Below, one piece after another: positions 18,249-27,907 of a DNA stretch of 64,000 nt. The notes under the pieces are model-generated. The model did no database searches and was not told where the DNA came from. It saw nothing but the letters and a program-made list of their open reading frames with translations. The DNA is from Limimaricola sp027213785. GTDB taxonomy: Bacteria; Pseudomonadota; Alphaproteobacteria; Rhodobacterales; Rhodobacteraceae. Every line of letters begins with the position of its first letter. Position 1 is the first letter of the stretch. The stretch lies in NCBI RefSeq assembly GCF_050847355.1, contig NZ_CP193755.1:2170001-2234000 (forward strand), given 5' to 3'. A program made the position numbers and the translations under genes.

Positions 18249-19079
18249 ATGACCGAGCAAAGCCCAGTGACCCAGACCAACGCCGCCCGCGTCGCACAAT
18301 CTCCCGACGGACAGGTCGTGACCGCCGTGCGTCACTACACCGACAGCCTGTTTTCGTTCCGGATCACCCGGCCGGCGAGCCTGCGCTTCCGCTCGGGCGA
18401 ATTCGTGATGATCGGCCTGATGGGCGACAACGGCAAGCCGCTGATGCGCGCCTATTCCATCGCCTCGCCGAACTGGGACGAAGAGCTGGAATTCTACTCG
18501 ATCAAGGTCGCCGACGGCCCGCTCACCTCGAAGCTGCAGCATATCCAGGAAGGCGACCACGTCATCCTGCGCCCCAAGCCGGTGGGCACGCTGGTCCATG
18601 ACGCGCTGATCCCGGGAAAGCGGCTGTGGCTGTTCTCGACCGGTACCGGCTTCGCACCCTTTGCCTCGCTGTTGCGCGATCCCGAGACCTTCGAAAAGTT
18701 CGAGCAAGTCATCGTCACCCATACCTGCCGCGACGTGGCCGAGCTGACCTATGGCCGCGAGCTGGTCGAGAGCGTCAAGACCGACGAGATGCTGCGCGAG
18801 CTGATCGGCGAGGAGAACCTCGACAAGCTGGTCTACTATCCGACCACCACGCGCGAGGAGAGCCCGAAGATGGGCCGGATCACGCATCTGATCGAGAATG
18901 GCGAGCTGTTCTCGGATCTGGGCGTGCCGGCGCTCGATCCCGAGACCGACCGGGCGATGGTCTGCGGCAGCCTCGCCTTCAACCTCGACATCAAGGAGCT
19001 GCTCGAGAAGGCCGGCCTGCGCGAGGGTGCCAATTCCGACCCGGCCGAGTTCGTGATCGAGAAGGCCTTCGTCGGCTGA
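18249..19079 (+). CDS. fpr: Ferredoxin-NADP reductase
   Basis: 276 aa. The FAD-binding RAYSIASP lies near residue 66, the NADP-binding FSTGTGFAPFASLLRD near residue 130, and the C-terminus FVIEKAFVG is characteristic of the bacterial (subclass I) Fpr group. It moves electrons between NADPH and ferredoxin or flavodoxin in the cytosol. At the end of the cys operon it could feed electrons to CysI through a ferredoxin. It also serves oxidative-stress and general redox needs. A strong terminator follows. Confidence 0.94.
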   Translation: MTEQSPVTQTNAARVAQSPDGQVVTAVRHYTDSLFSFRITRPASLRFRSGEFVMIGLMGDNGKPLMRAYSIASPNWDEELEFYSIKVADGPLTSKLQHIQEGDHVILRPKPVGTLVHDALIPGKRLWLFSTGTGFAPFASLLRDPETFEKFEQVIVTHTCRDVAELTYGRELVESVKTDEMLRELIGEENLDKLVYYPTTTREESPKMGRITHLIENGELFSDLGVPALDPETDRAMVCGSLAFNLDIKELLEKAGLREGANSDPAEFVIEKAFVG

Positions 19080-19101
19080 GCCCGTCCGCATCGACATGAA
19101 A

Positions 19102-19140
19102 AAAACGCCGCGCGGAGCGATCCGCGCGGCGTTTTCGTTT
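19102..19140. terminator. Terminator between fpr and the acidic-protein gene
   Basis: AAAACGCCGCGCGGA and TCCGCGCGGCGTTTT pair perfectly over 15 bp with a GCGA loop (19102-19135) and a T-rich tail on both strands. It terminates the fpr operon from the left and the minus-strand gene at 19187 from the right. Confidence 0.9.
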
Positions 19141-19186
19141 TGCCTTGCTGGCGATAGGCGGCCCGGTCATCCGGGCCGCGCCACCC

Positions 19187-19774
19187 TCACTCGACGCCCA
19201 GCTCGGCGCGGATGTCCTCGAGCAGCGAATCGCGGATCGCGGGATAGCGGCGCGCGCGCTCCAGCGCGGTGGCCAGCTGCTCGCGGCGCTCGCTCTCGAG
19301 CGCGCTGTCGGCGATCGCCTGCTGTACCGCCTCGTAGTCGAAGGTTTCGGGCTCGAGCGCCGCGTCGAGGATCGCGAGACCTTCGTTGCTGCCGGCGGCC
19401 TCGGTACCGAGCGTTTCCTCGGCCTCTTGCTCGACTTCCTCGGCGAGGTTCACATCATCCATCAGGATCACCGGCTCCGCGCCCTCGGGTGCGGGGATGG
19501 TCTCTTCCTCGACCTCGTCGGTCAGCGCCTCGGTATCGGCGGCACCGCCTTCGGGCGGGGTGATCTCGCCGGCTTCGTCATTGGGGGTGATGTCGGCGGC
19601 GGGCGCCTCGGCTTCTTCGCCGGCGATGTCGGCGGTCGGCGGCTCCGCCAGCTGGCCGACTTCCTCGTCGGTGGCCTGATTGGTCGTGACCTCGGCGTCG
19701 TCACCGCCCCAGATCGTAGTCACCACGACGACCGCGAGCACCGCGGCGGCGATGATGCCGACAATTTTCATCAT
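19187..19774 (-). CDS. Acidic single-pass membrane-anchored protein of unknown function
   Basis: 195 aa. Residues 3-20 form one hydrophobic segment (VGIIAAAVLAVVVVTTIW), followed by about 110 residues extremely rich in Glu, Asp, Ala, Pro and Thr with few basic residues, then a basic/acidic helical tail (ESERREQLATALERAR) of about 60 residues. This suggests an inner-membrane anchor with a disordered periplasmic linker and a helical end. The start at 19774 has AAGGA eight bases upstream; 19783 is possible. No family is recognised. It is divergent from infC. Confidence 0.7.
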   Translation of the reverse strand: MMKIVGIIAAAVLAVVVVTTIWGGDDAEVTTNQATDEEVGQLAEPPTADIAGEEAEAPAADITPNDEAGEITPPEGGAADTEALTDEVEEETIPAPEGAEPVILMDDVNLAEEVEQEAEETLGTEAAGSNEGLAILDAALEPETFDYEAVQQAIADSALESERREQLATALERARRYPAIRDSLLEDIRAELGVE

Positions 19775-19953
19775 TGCGCTCATCCTTGCTGAAAATCCTG
19801 AACCTTTGTCGGCCCACATAGCACGGGTCATGCCAGATGCCACCGCGAGAGGGAAGCGCAACAGGCGCATTGGCCTTGTTTTGCGGCTTGAATCGCACTA
19901 CCGGGGCGATTACCTTTCGCCCTACCCAATCGAACAACCGAAGGACTTGCACC

Positions 19954-20499
19954 ATAGCCCGCAGACCTCACAACGCGCCGCCAACGCGCGACACCGGCCC
20001 TCGCGTCAACGATCGTATTCGCGTGGCCGAAATCCGACTGATCGGACAGAACGGCGAGAATATCGGCGTCGTCAGCCCCGAGCGTGGCCTGGCCCTTGCC
20101 GAAGAGGCCGGTCTCGACCTCGTCGAGATCTCGCCCAATGCCACGCCCCCGGTCTGCAAGATCATGGACTTCGGCAAGTTCAAATACGAGACGCAGAAGA
20201 AAGAGGCCGAGGCCCGCAAGAACCAGAAGACCTTCGAAATCAAGGAGGTCAAGTTCCGCCCCAACACCGACACGAACGATTACGACGTGAAGATGCGGAA
20301 CGTGCTGCGGTTCCTCGAAGGCGGCGACAAGGTCAAGGTCACGCTGCGCTTCCGGGGCCGCGAGATGGCGCACCAGGAGCTCGGCCGCGAGCTGCTCGAG
20401 CGCGTCGCCTCCGACGTGGCCGAAATCGGCAAGGTCGAGAACATGCCGAAGATGGAAGGCCGCCAGATGGTCATGATGATCGGGCCGACCCAGAAATAA
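19954..20499 (+). CDS. infC: Translation initiation factor IF-3 (ATA start codon)
   Basis: 181 aa. The N-domain starts with the family sequence ARRPHNAPPTRDTGPRVNDR, and the C-domain includes DFGKFKYE and EIKEVKFRP. IF-3 binds the 30S subunit and rejects non-AUG starts. The codon at the family start position is ATA (19954-19956), with AAGGA eight bases upstream at 19941-19945 and no in-frame ATG, GTG or TTG for 39 codons. Rare starts are the known self-regulating device of infC (ATT in E. coli), so ATA here is credible. A terminator follows the stop. Confidence 0.93.
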   Translation: MARRPHNAPPTRDTGPRVNDRIRVAEIRLIGQNGENIGVVSPERGLALAEEAGLDLVEISPNATPPVCKIMDFGKFKYETQKKEAEARKNQKTFEIKEVKFRPNTDTNDYDVKMRNVLRFLEGGDKVKVTLRFRGREMAHQELGRELLERVASDVAEIGKVENMPKMEGRQMVMMIGPTQK

Positions 20500-20526
20500 T
20501 CCGCCTCGCGCGCAAGCGCCGATGCG

Positions 20527-20555
20527 AAAGGCCGCCCATCGGGGCGGCCTTTGTC
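20527..20555 (+). terminator. Rho-independent terminator after infC
   Basis: AAAGGCCGCCC and GGGCGGCCTTT give a perfect 11-bp stem with an ATCG loop. The T-run is the end of the stem itself. Confidence 0.8.
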
Positions 20556-20692
20556 ATTTCCGGCTCGGCTCCGAGCACGGCGCGACCGTGGACTGTACAA
20601 CTGACGGCTGATTCGGCCGGGATTGCCGAAGCGGAATCGGCGCCCGGCTTGCGGGGGCGGTTGCCGATATTGAGTGGCTTGGCAGAACGCGA

Positions 20693-20720
20693 ACGGGCCG
20701 CCCCTTTCGGAGCGGCCCGT
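20693..20720 (-). terminator. Hairpin, probable terminator of the OmpA-family gene
   Basis: ACGGGCCGC and GCGGCCCGT form a 9-bp stem around a 10-nt loop, 33 bases past the stop of the minus-strand ompA-type gene. The following sequence is only moderately T-rich. Confidence 0.55.
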
Positions 20721-20752
20721 CCTCATCGGGCGCGAAGCCCGTCACCTTGGCC

Positions 20753-22789
20753 TTATTGCGCGGACGCCACCTGCTGCAGCAGCGGCGTGATCCGGCGCAC
20801 CGTGGCGCGGCGGTTCGCCTGCACGTCGCCCTCGCTCTCGACCTTCAGGAACCGCTCGCCATAGCCCTGCACCACGAGGTTCTCGGGCGGGATGTCGAAG
20901 TTCTCGGTCAGCGCCAGCGCCACCGTCTCGGCCCGGCGATCCGACAGGGCGAGGTTGTAGGCATCGTTGCCCACGGCGTCGGTATGACCTTCGATCAGGA
21001 ACACCTCGCGCGGGTTCTCGGCCAGCCGATCCTCGATCGCGAGACCGAGATCGACCAGCGTCGAGGCCTGCTCGGGCCGCAGCGCCGCCGAACCGGTGGC
21101 GAAGGTCAGCGTGTCGAGATCGATGGCCGGCACCAGCGAGCGCACCGCCTCGATCTCGCGCACCTGCCGCAGGCTGTAGTTGCGTCCCGTATCGACCGCA
21201 GCCTCGGCGCGCAGCGCCTCCAGAAGCGCGGCCCGGTCGGCCTCGGCAGCCGAAAGCGTCACCGGCGCCGGTTCGATTTCGCGCAGCGACCGCACATCGA
21301 CCGGCTCGGTCTGGGCCAGATCGTCGAACAGCTCGATCTCGGTGCCGTCGGCGAAGATCCGGCTGCGGCGCAGAACGCGGCCCTGCGCGTCGCGGATCGT
21401 CACCACCTTGGTGCCGTCCTCGCGGGTCAGCGTGGTGCGGGTCGAGCCATCATTGAACGTCTCGGTCCGCAGGTCAGCGCCAGGCTGGCGCAGCAGCGCG
21501 TCGTCGTCGCGGTAGATCTCGAGCCCGTCGTCGCCCTCGACCACGACCCGGTCGCCGGTATTGGCGACGACTTCGCGGCCATTGTTGAGAAGCGAGCCGA
21601 CGGCGACGGCACCGATGCCCAGGAGCAGCGCCTTCTGGAAGTCCGAAAGACCGTCGTCATCATCCTCGGCCTCGGTGGCCTGCGCTTCGGCAGCGGCATT
21701 CGCGTTCACCTTGGCGGCGAATTCCTCGTCGCTCTGACGCGAGTTCTCCTCGTCGATCTCGGTCTCGGTGACCTCGGCGACCTCGGCCTCGTTCGAAGCG
21801 GCCGCCGCCGCGACGGCCTGCTGCGGCTCCTGCGCGGTCGGATCGACGTCCTGCTCTTCGGCATTGGCGCGGCGCTCGGCACGGCGGGCCTCACGCTGGG
21901 CGCGGCGCGCGGCACGCTCCTCGGCGGTCAGCTTCGGCGCAGCCTCCTCGGCGGCACCGGCCTCGGCCTGCTCGCCCTCGGCGCTGCCCGCCTCCGCCTC
22001 GAGAGCGGCCTGCGCCTCGGCTTCGATCTCGGCCTGCTTGGCGGCTTTCTTAGCAGCCTTCCTAGCAGCCTTGCGCTCTGCCTTGTCGGCAGCAGCCTGC
22101 TCTTCGGCTTCGGCCGCAGCCTGGGCTTCTGCCTCGGCTTCGGCCTGCTGTTCGGCCTCGGCTTGCGCCTGTGCTTCGGCAGCCTCGGCCTCTGCCTGCG
22201 CTTCAGCCTGGGCTTCTGCTTCGGCCTGTGCCTCGGCCTCCTGACGGATCTGCTCCTCGGCTGCAGCGCGTTCGGCAGCCTGGGCCTCCTCGGCACGTGC
22301 TGCTTCCTCGGCCGCCTGTGCTTCGGCAGCCTGTGCTTCTGCCTCGGCCTGCGCCTGTTCGGCCTGTGCCTCGCCCTGCGCCGCGGCACCGGTCACGGCG
22401 TCAGCGGCCGCATCGGCGGCGCCTTCGACCGCCTCGGTGGCCGTGTCGGCTGCATTGGCAGCGGCCCGGTTCGCGGAACGGGCGGCGCGCAGCGCCTGCT
22501 GGATCGCTTCGCGGTCGCCGCTCAGCAGCAGGTCGAAATCGAGACCGGCCTCCGCGGCCGTCTCCGCGTCGATCTGGCCGGATTCGGCGAGCTTCTGCAG
22601 CACGCGGGCCCGCAGTTCGATCAGCGGCGTGCCTTGCGGATCGGCTTCGCCTTCGCAGGGCGGGGTCGCCCCGTCGGAGCAGAACAGCGCCTCGCTGCCC
22701 TGCTGGGCGGAGGCCAGCGGCGCGAGGTTCGGCAGCATGAGCGACAGGCTGGCCACGAGGGCCGTGGTCGTGCGGTAGCTTCGTTTCAT
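20753..22789 (-). CDS. OmpA-family outer-membrane/peptidoglycan-binding protein with long Ala/Glu/Gln coiled-coil region
   Basis: 678 aa. A signal peptide ends ASAQQ near residue 30. Residues about 35-110 hold a small domain with two Cys. Residues about 110-330 are almost only Ala, Glu, Gln, Lys and Arg (EAQAEAEAQAEAQ type), predicted as a long helix or coiled coil. KALLLGIGAVAVGSLL near residue 410 is a short hydrophobic segment. The C-terminal 130 residues form an OmpA domain with FATGSAALRPEQ and IEGHTDAVGNDAYN, which binds diaminopimelate in peptidoglycan. It probably ties envelope and wall together. AGGAGA precedes the ATG. Confidence 0.88.
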   Translation of the reverse strand: MKRSYRTTTALVASLSLMLPNLAPLASAQQGSEALFCSDGATPPCEGEADPQGTPLIELRARVLQKLAESGQIDAETAAEAGLDFDLLLSGDREAIQQALRAARSANRAAANAADTATEAVEGAADAAADAVTGAAAQGEAQAEQAQAEAEAQAAEAQAAEEAARAEEAQAAERAAAEEQIRQEAEAQAEAEAQAEAQAEAEAAEAQAQAEAEQQAEAEAEAQAAAEAEEQAAADKAERKAARKAAKKAAKQAEIEAEAQAALEAEAGSAEGEQAEAGAAEEAAPKLTAEERAARRAQREARRAERRANAEEQDVDPTAQEPQQAVAAAAASNEAEVAEVTETEIDEENSRQSDEEFAAKVNANAAAEAQATEAEDDDDGLSDFQKALLLGIGAVAVGSLLNNGREVVANTGDRVVVEGDDGLEIYRDDDALLRQPGADLRTETFNDGSTRTTLTREDGTKVVTIRDAQGRVLRRSRIFADGTEIELFDDLAQTEPVDVRSLREIEPAPVTLSAAEADRAALLEALRAEAAVDTGRNYSLRQVREIEAVRSLVPAIDLDTLTFATGSAALRPEQASTLVDLGLAIEDRLAENPREVFLIEGHTDAVGNDAYNLALSDRRAETVALALTENFDIPPENLVVQGYGERFLKVESEGDVQANRRATVRRITPLLQQVASAQ

Positions 22790-23029
22790 CAGAATCTCCT
22801 CTCGGACCGCTCCGCGTCGGACGGGACCGGCATTGCCAGTGCAACGCGGGCGGTGGCGGCATGGGTCCGTGAGGGGGCGCGCTATGCAATAACAGCGTGG
22901 CGTCATGGGATGGTCGCGGCGCCACAGGACGGAATAAGAGCACCGGCCTTGCCAATTTCCGCCGTAATCGCGCAGGATTTTAGAAAGCCAAGGGACAGTC
23001 CCCACCTCCCCCAGCCGCTGGAGCGCCAG

Positions 23030-23983
23030 ATGAACGAAATGTTGCCCGATCCGGAGATCGATCTGAGCGGCCTGCCCGTCGAGGCCTGGCAGCAGGGCAT
23101 CGACGCGATCGGCGAGGAGCATGGCTATTACGAGCGGCTCGGATCGGACCACGCGGCGCTCTTCATCGATGCCGGGCCTCGGCTGCTGGTCAGCTTCGAG
23201 ACGCGCGACGCGATTCGCCGCAACCCGCGCGGCCTGCCGCGCGGCTTCGAGATGCTGCAAAGGACCGGGTGGTCGCTCCTGGTGCTGATCTGCGACAACG
23301 AGGGATGGTTCAGGGCGCCGCGCGTCTGGAACTATGTCGACCGGCTGATCGACGAGGGCTTCTTCGAGGATTTCGAGCGGGTGCTGTTCTACGGTCACCA
23401 CGCGACCGGCTATGCCGCCGCTGCCTTCTCGGTCGCTTCGCCGGGGGCGCGGGTGCTGGCGTTGCGCCCCATCGCCACGCTGGATCCGGAGGTGGCGGGC
23501 TGGGACCGGCGCCACCTCGCGGCGCGCCGGCTCGATTTCACCAGCCGCTATGGTTACGCCCCCGACATGATCGACGCCGCCGAGCGGGTGACGGTGATCC
23601 ACGACCCGCGCCATGCCGCCGACGCGGTCCACGCCGCGCTGTTTCGCAGGCCCAACGTCACGACGCTGCGCGCGGCCCATGCCGGGGCCCGGCTGGAGCA
23701 GATCCTCGATCAGGCGGGCCTCATCCCCGAACTGCTCGAACTGGCGATGGAGGACCGGCTCGACCGCGCGGCCTTTGCCCGGCTCTGGCGCGCCCGGCGC
23801 GAGAACGCGCTTTACCTGCGCGGGTTGCTGCGACAGCTCGAATCGGCCGACCGCCCGGCCCGGCTGGCGCGGCTGTGCCGCCATGGCCTCGCCACGCCCG
23901 AGGCCGCGCATTACGCGCGTCGCCTAGAGGCTCTGCCCGGCTCCGCGCCACGCGCCACGGGCCCGGTTTCGCGCGCCAGCTGA
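23030..23983 (+). CDS. Hydrolase-like protein of unknown function
   Basis: 317 aa, no signal peptide. VLFYGHHATGYAAAAFSVA near residue 125 has the geometry of an alpha/beta-hydrolase nucleophile elbow, but the Ser is replaced (GHHATG instead of GxSxG). The flanking ARVLALRPIATL fits the strand that follows. The C-terminal 100 residues are helical and basic. Related Rhodobacteraceae proteins have, as I recall, been given the name phosphoadenosine phosphosulfate reductase, but no PAPS reductase motif is visible. It is followed 63 bp later by pyrC and is divergent from the OmpA gene. Confidence 0.75.
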   Translation: MNEMLPDPEIDLSGLPVEAWQQGIDAIGEEHGYYERLGSDHAALFIDAGPRLLVSFETRDAIRRNPRGLPRGFEMLQRTGWSLLVLICDNEGWFRAPRVWNYVDRLIDEGFFEDFERVLFYGHHATGYAAAAFSVASPGARVLALRPIATLDPEVAGWDRRHLAARRLDFTSRYGYAPDMIDAAERVTVIHDPRHAADAVHAALFRRPNVTTLRAAHAGARLEQILDQAGLIPELLELAMEDRLDRAAFARLWRARRENALYLRGLLRQLESADRPARLARLCRHGLATPEAAHYARRLEALPGSAPRATGPVSRAS

Positions 23984-24046
23984 CCCGAGGACCGTGAGGG
24001 TCGTGACCTATGGTCAGGCCGCGCGGCCCGGTGTAGGAGGTCGGCC

Positions 24047-25099
24047 ATGAAAGACCTACGCCCAGACCGGATCACGATCCGCCGCCCGGACGACTGGCAC
24101 CTGCACCTGCGCGACGGCGCGATGCTTCGGGCCGTGGCTCCGGAGAGCGCCCGCCATTTCGGCCGGGCCATCATCATGCCCAACCTCGTGCCGCCCGTGG
24201 TCACCGCCGCGCAGGCCGAGGCCTATCGCGAGCGGATCCGCGCCGCCCTGCCCGAGGGATCGGGCTTCACGCCGCTGATGACCCTCTATCTCACCGAGGA
24301 CACCGATCCCGAGGACGTGCGCGCGGCGCATCGCGCGGGCATCGCGACGGCGGTGAAGCTGTACCCGGCCGGTGCCACCACCAACTCGGCCTCCGGCGTG
24401 CGCGACTTCGACAAGGTCCGTCCGGTGCTCGAGGCGATGGCCGATATCGGCATGCCGCTCTGCGTGCATGGCGAGGTGACCGATTCCGCGATCGACATCT
24501 TCGATCGCGAGGCGGTGTTCATCGACAAGGTGCTGAAGCCGATCCGTCGCAAGACGCCGGAGCTGCGCGTCGTCATGGAGCACGTGACCACCGCCGACGC
24601 GGTGGATTACGTGCGCGACAGCCCCCGCAACCTCGCCGCGACGATCACCACGCATCACCTGATCATCAACCGCAACCACATCCTCGCCGGGGGCATCAAG
24701 CCGCATTACTACTGCCTGCCGGTCGCCAAGCGCGAGCGGCATCGCGTGGCGCTGGTACAGGCGGCGGTCTCGGGCGATCCGCGCTTCTTCCTCGGCACCG
24801 ACAGCGCGCCGCACAGCGATCCGGCCAAGCTGCAACCCTGCGGCTGCGCCGGGATCTTCACCGCGCCCAATACCATGTCCTGCCTCGCCGAGGTGTTCGA
24901 GGCGGCGGGCCGGCTGAATCATCTCGAGGCCTTCGCCTCGCTCAACGGACCGCGCTTCTACAAGCTTCCCGTCAACGAGGACACCATCACCTTGGTCCGG
25001 GGCGCGCCCGTGACCTATCCCGAGCGGATCGAGACCGGCGACGGCCCCGTGACCGTGTTCGACCCCGGCTTCGCGCTGCACTGGCGCGTCGAAGACTGA
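24047..25099 (+). CDS. pyrC: Dihydroorotase (class II, E. coli PyrC type)
   Basis: 350 aa. Metal ligands and catalytic residues are visible: DWHLHLRDG (His 18 and 20), the carboxylated Lys in VKLYPAGATTN near residue 105, CVHGE, EHVTT, and the catalytic Asp in GTDSAPH near residue 255. It cyclises N-carbamoyl-aspartate to dihydroorotate in pyrimidine synthesis, in the cytosol. TAGGAGG at 24034-24040 is a strong ribosome-binding site. It is followed after 37 bp by pyrE. Confidence 0.97.
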   Translation: MKDLRPDRITIRRPDDWHLHLRDGAMLRAVAPESARHFGRAIIMPNLVPPVVTAAQAEAYRERIRAALPEGSGFTPLMTLYLTEDTDPEDVRAAHRAGIATAVKLYPAGATTNSASGVRDFDKVRPVLEAMADIGMPLCVHGEVTDSAIDIFDREAVFIDKVLKPIRRKTPELRVVMEHVTTADAVDYVRDSPRNLAATITTHHLIINRNHILAGGIKPHYYCLPVAKRERHRVALVQAAVSGDPRFFLGTDSAPHSDPAKLQPCGCAGIFTAPNTMSCLAEVFEAAGRLNHLEAFASLNGPRFYKLPVNEDTITLVRGAPVTYPERIETGDGPVTVFDPGFALHWRVED

Positions 25100-25136
25100 C
25101 CCTCCCCCGACGCATTCCCTACACGAAGAGTTCGAG

Positions 25137-25811
25137 ATGATCCCCACCGGCTACCCCCCGAAGGACGAGATCGCGCGGCTGACCGCGCGGATGCTGCTGG
25201 AAATCGGCGCGGTGAAGTTCAACGCGACCGAGCCCTTCACCCATGCCTCCGGCAAGCAGGCGCCGACCTATGTCGATTGCCGGATGCTGATCTCGTTTCC
25301 GCGGATCCGCGCCACGGTGATGGATTTCCTGGCCGTGTCGATCATGCGCGAGGCGGGCTTCGAGGCCTTCGACAACGTCGCGGGCGGCGAAACCGCGGGC
25401 ATCCCCTTCGGCGCGATGATCGCCGAGCGGCTGGCGCTGCCGATGACCTATGTGCGCAAGAAGCCGAAGGGCTATGGCCGCAATGCCCGGATCGAGGGCG
25501 TAATGACCGAGGGCCAGCGCGCGATCCTGGTCGAGGACCTGACCACCGATGGCGGCTCGAAGCTGAGCTTCGTCGAGGCGATCCGCGAGACCGGCGCGTC
25601 CTGCGACTGGACCGCCGTGATCTTCTATTACGGCATCTTCGAGGGCGTGACCGAGGCGCTGGCGGAAAAGGGCATCGGCCTCATCCACCTGTGCACCTGG
25701 TGGGACGTTCTGGCCGAGGCCCGCGCTTCTGAGGCCTTCGACGCCGGGACCCTCGACGAGGTCGAGCGATACCTCCGCAACCCGACGGGCTGGGCGGCGG
25801 CGCGTGGCTGA
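25137..25811 (+). CDS. pyrE: Orotate phosphoribosyltransferase
   Basis: 224 aa. The PRPP-binding motif appears as AILVEDLTTDGGSK near residue 125, and VRKKPKGYGRNARIEG is the flexible catalytic loop. It converts orotate plus PRPP to OMP. It follows pyrC in the same operon. PyrF is not in the window. The 211 bp after it contain a single DnaA box and lead into dnaB. Confidence 0.96.
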   Translation: MIPTGYPPKDEIARLTARMLLEIGAVKFNATEPFTHASGKQAPTYVDCRMLISFPRIRATVMDFLAVSIMREAGFEAFDNVAGGETAGIPFGAMIAERLALPMTYVRKKPKGYGRNARIEGVMTEGQRAILVEDLTTDGGSKLSFVEAIRETGASCDWTAVIFYYGIFEGVTEALAEKGIGLIHLCTWWDVLAEARASEAFDAGTLDEVERYLRNPTGWAAARG

Positions 25812-25923
25812 GAGGTGACGGTCGGCCAGCAATGGCCGATCCCGCCCGCCCTAACGGAAACCAGATGTTGACCCGAAGCCGCGATCCGCGCCAAGATGTG
25901 GCAGGGCGCGGCTTCTCCACCGG

Positions 25924-25932
25924 TTATCCACA
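25924..25932 (+). promoter_or_regulatory. Perfect DnaA box upstream of dnaB
   Basis: TTATCCACA is the highest-affinity DnaA box sequence. It lies 91 bp before the dnaB ATG in the pyrE-dnaB gap. A single box points to regulation by DnaA, not to an origin. Confidence 0.5.
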
Positions 25933-26022
25933 GCCTTATACAAGTTGCGTCCCCGCCCCGTCGCATCCTATCAGCGACGATACGCGCCGCGGGCACGGCG
26001 CGCGGGCCAAGGGGTAGCAGCG

Positions 26023-27516
<1,494 letters not shown>

Positions 27517-27520
27517 GCGC

Positions 27521-27907
27521 TCAGCCCCCGGCGAGATCCTTGAGGATCGGGCAGTCCGGCCTCTCGTCACCGGCGCAGGCCTCGATCAGCTCGCCCAGCG
27601 TTGCGCGCATCTCCTTCAGCCGCGCGATGCGGGCGTCGATCTCCTTGGCGTGGCGCTGGGCAAGGCCGCGCACCTCGGCGCTGGCCCGGCCCCGATCCTC
27701 GTAGAGCGACAGCAGCATGCGGCAGTCATCGATCGAGAAGCCCAGGGATCGGGCCCGGGCCAAAAAGGCGAGCTTGTGCACCTCACTCTCGCCGAAACGA
27801 CGATAGCCATTGCCATCGCGATGCGGCGCGACCAACCCGATATCCTCGTAGTAACGGATTGTCTTGGCGGGCAGACCAGCCCGGCGCGCGGCCTCTCCGA
27901 TGTTTAT
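27521..27907 (-). CDS. cueR: CueR-type Cu(I)-responsive MerR-family activator (apparent ATA start)
   Basis: 128 aa. The HTH (NIGEAARRAGLPAKTIRYYE) matches CueR from the first residues on. A dimerisation helix follows, and the metal loop CAGDERPDC with two Cys seven residues apart is the CueR copper signature. The family start position is occupied by ATA at 27905-27907, inside an ATAA overlap with the copA stop, and GGAG lies seven bases upstream. The nearest in-frame ATG is 40 codons earlier, inside copA. CueR bound to Cu(I) untwists the copA promoter and activates it. Confidence 0.88.
   Translation of the reverse strand: MNIGEAARRAGLPAKTIRYYEDIGLVAPHRDGNGYRRFGESEVHKLAFLARARSLGFSIDDCRMLLSLYEDRGRASAEVRGLAQRHAKEIDARIARLKEMRATLGELIEACAGDERPDCPILKDLAGG

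Noticed and set aside
20753..22789. Long open frames on the plus strand opposite the OmpA gene
   Set aside because: They arise from the GCC/GAG/CAG-rich codons of the low-complexity region; the plus-strand translation has no domain, while the minus strand has signal peptide, ribosome-binding site and OmpA domain.
23030..23983. PAPS reductase annotation for this gene
   Set aside because: No nucleotide-binding or cysteine motif of PAPS reductase is present; the real CysH is at 16980-17723.
25820..25842. Hairpin after pyrE as terminator
   Set aside because: Only seven paired bases are perfect and no T-run follows.
25900..26020. Replication origin near the DnaA box
   Set aside because: One box only, no AT-rich unwinding region and no box cluster.
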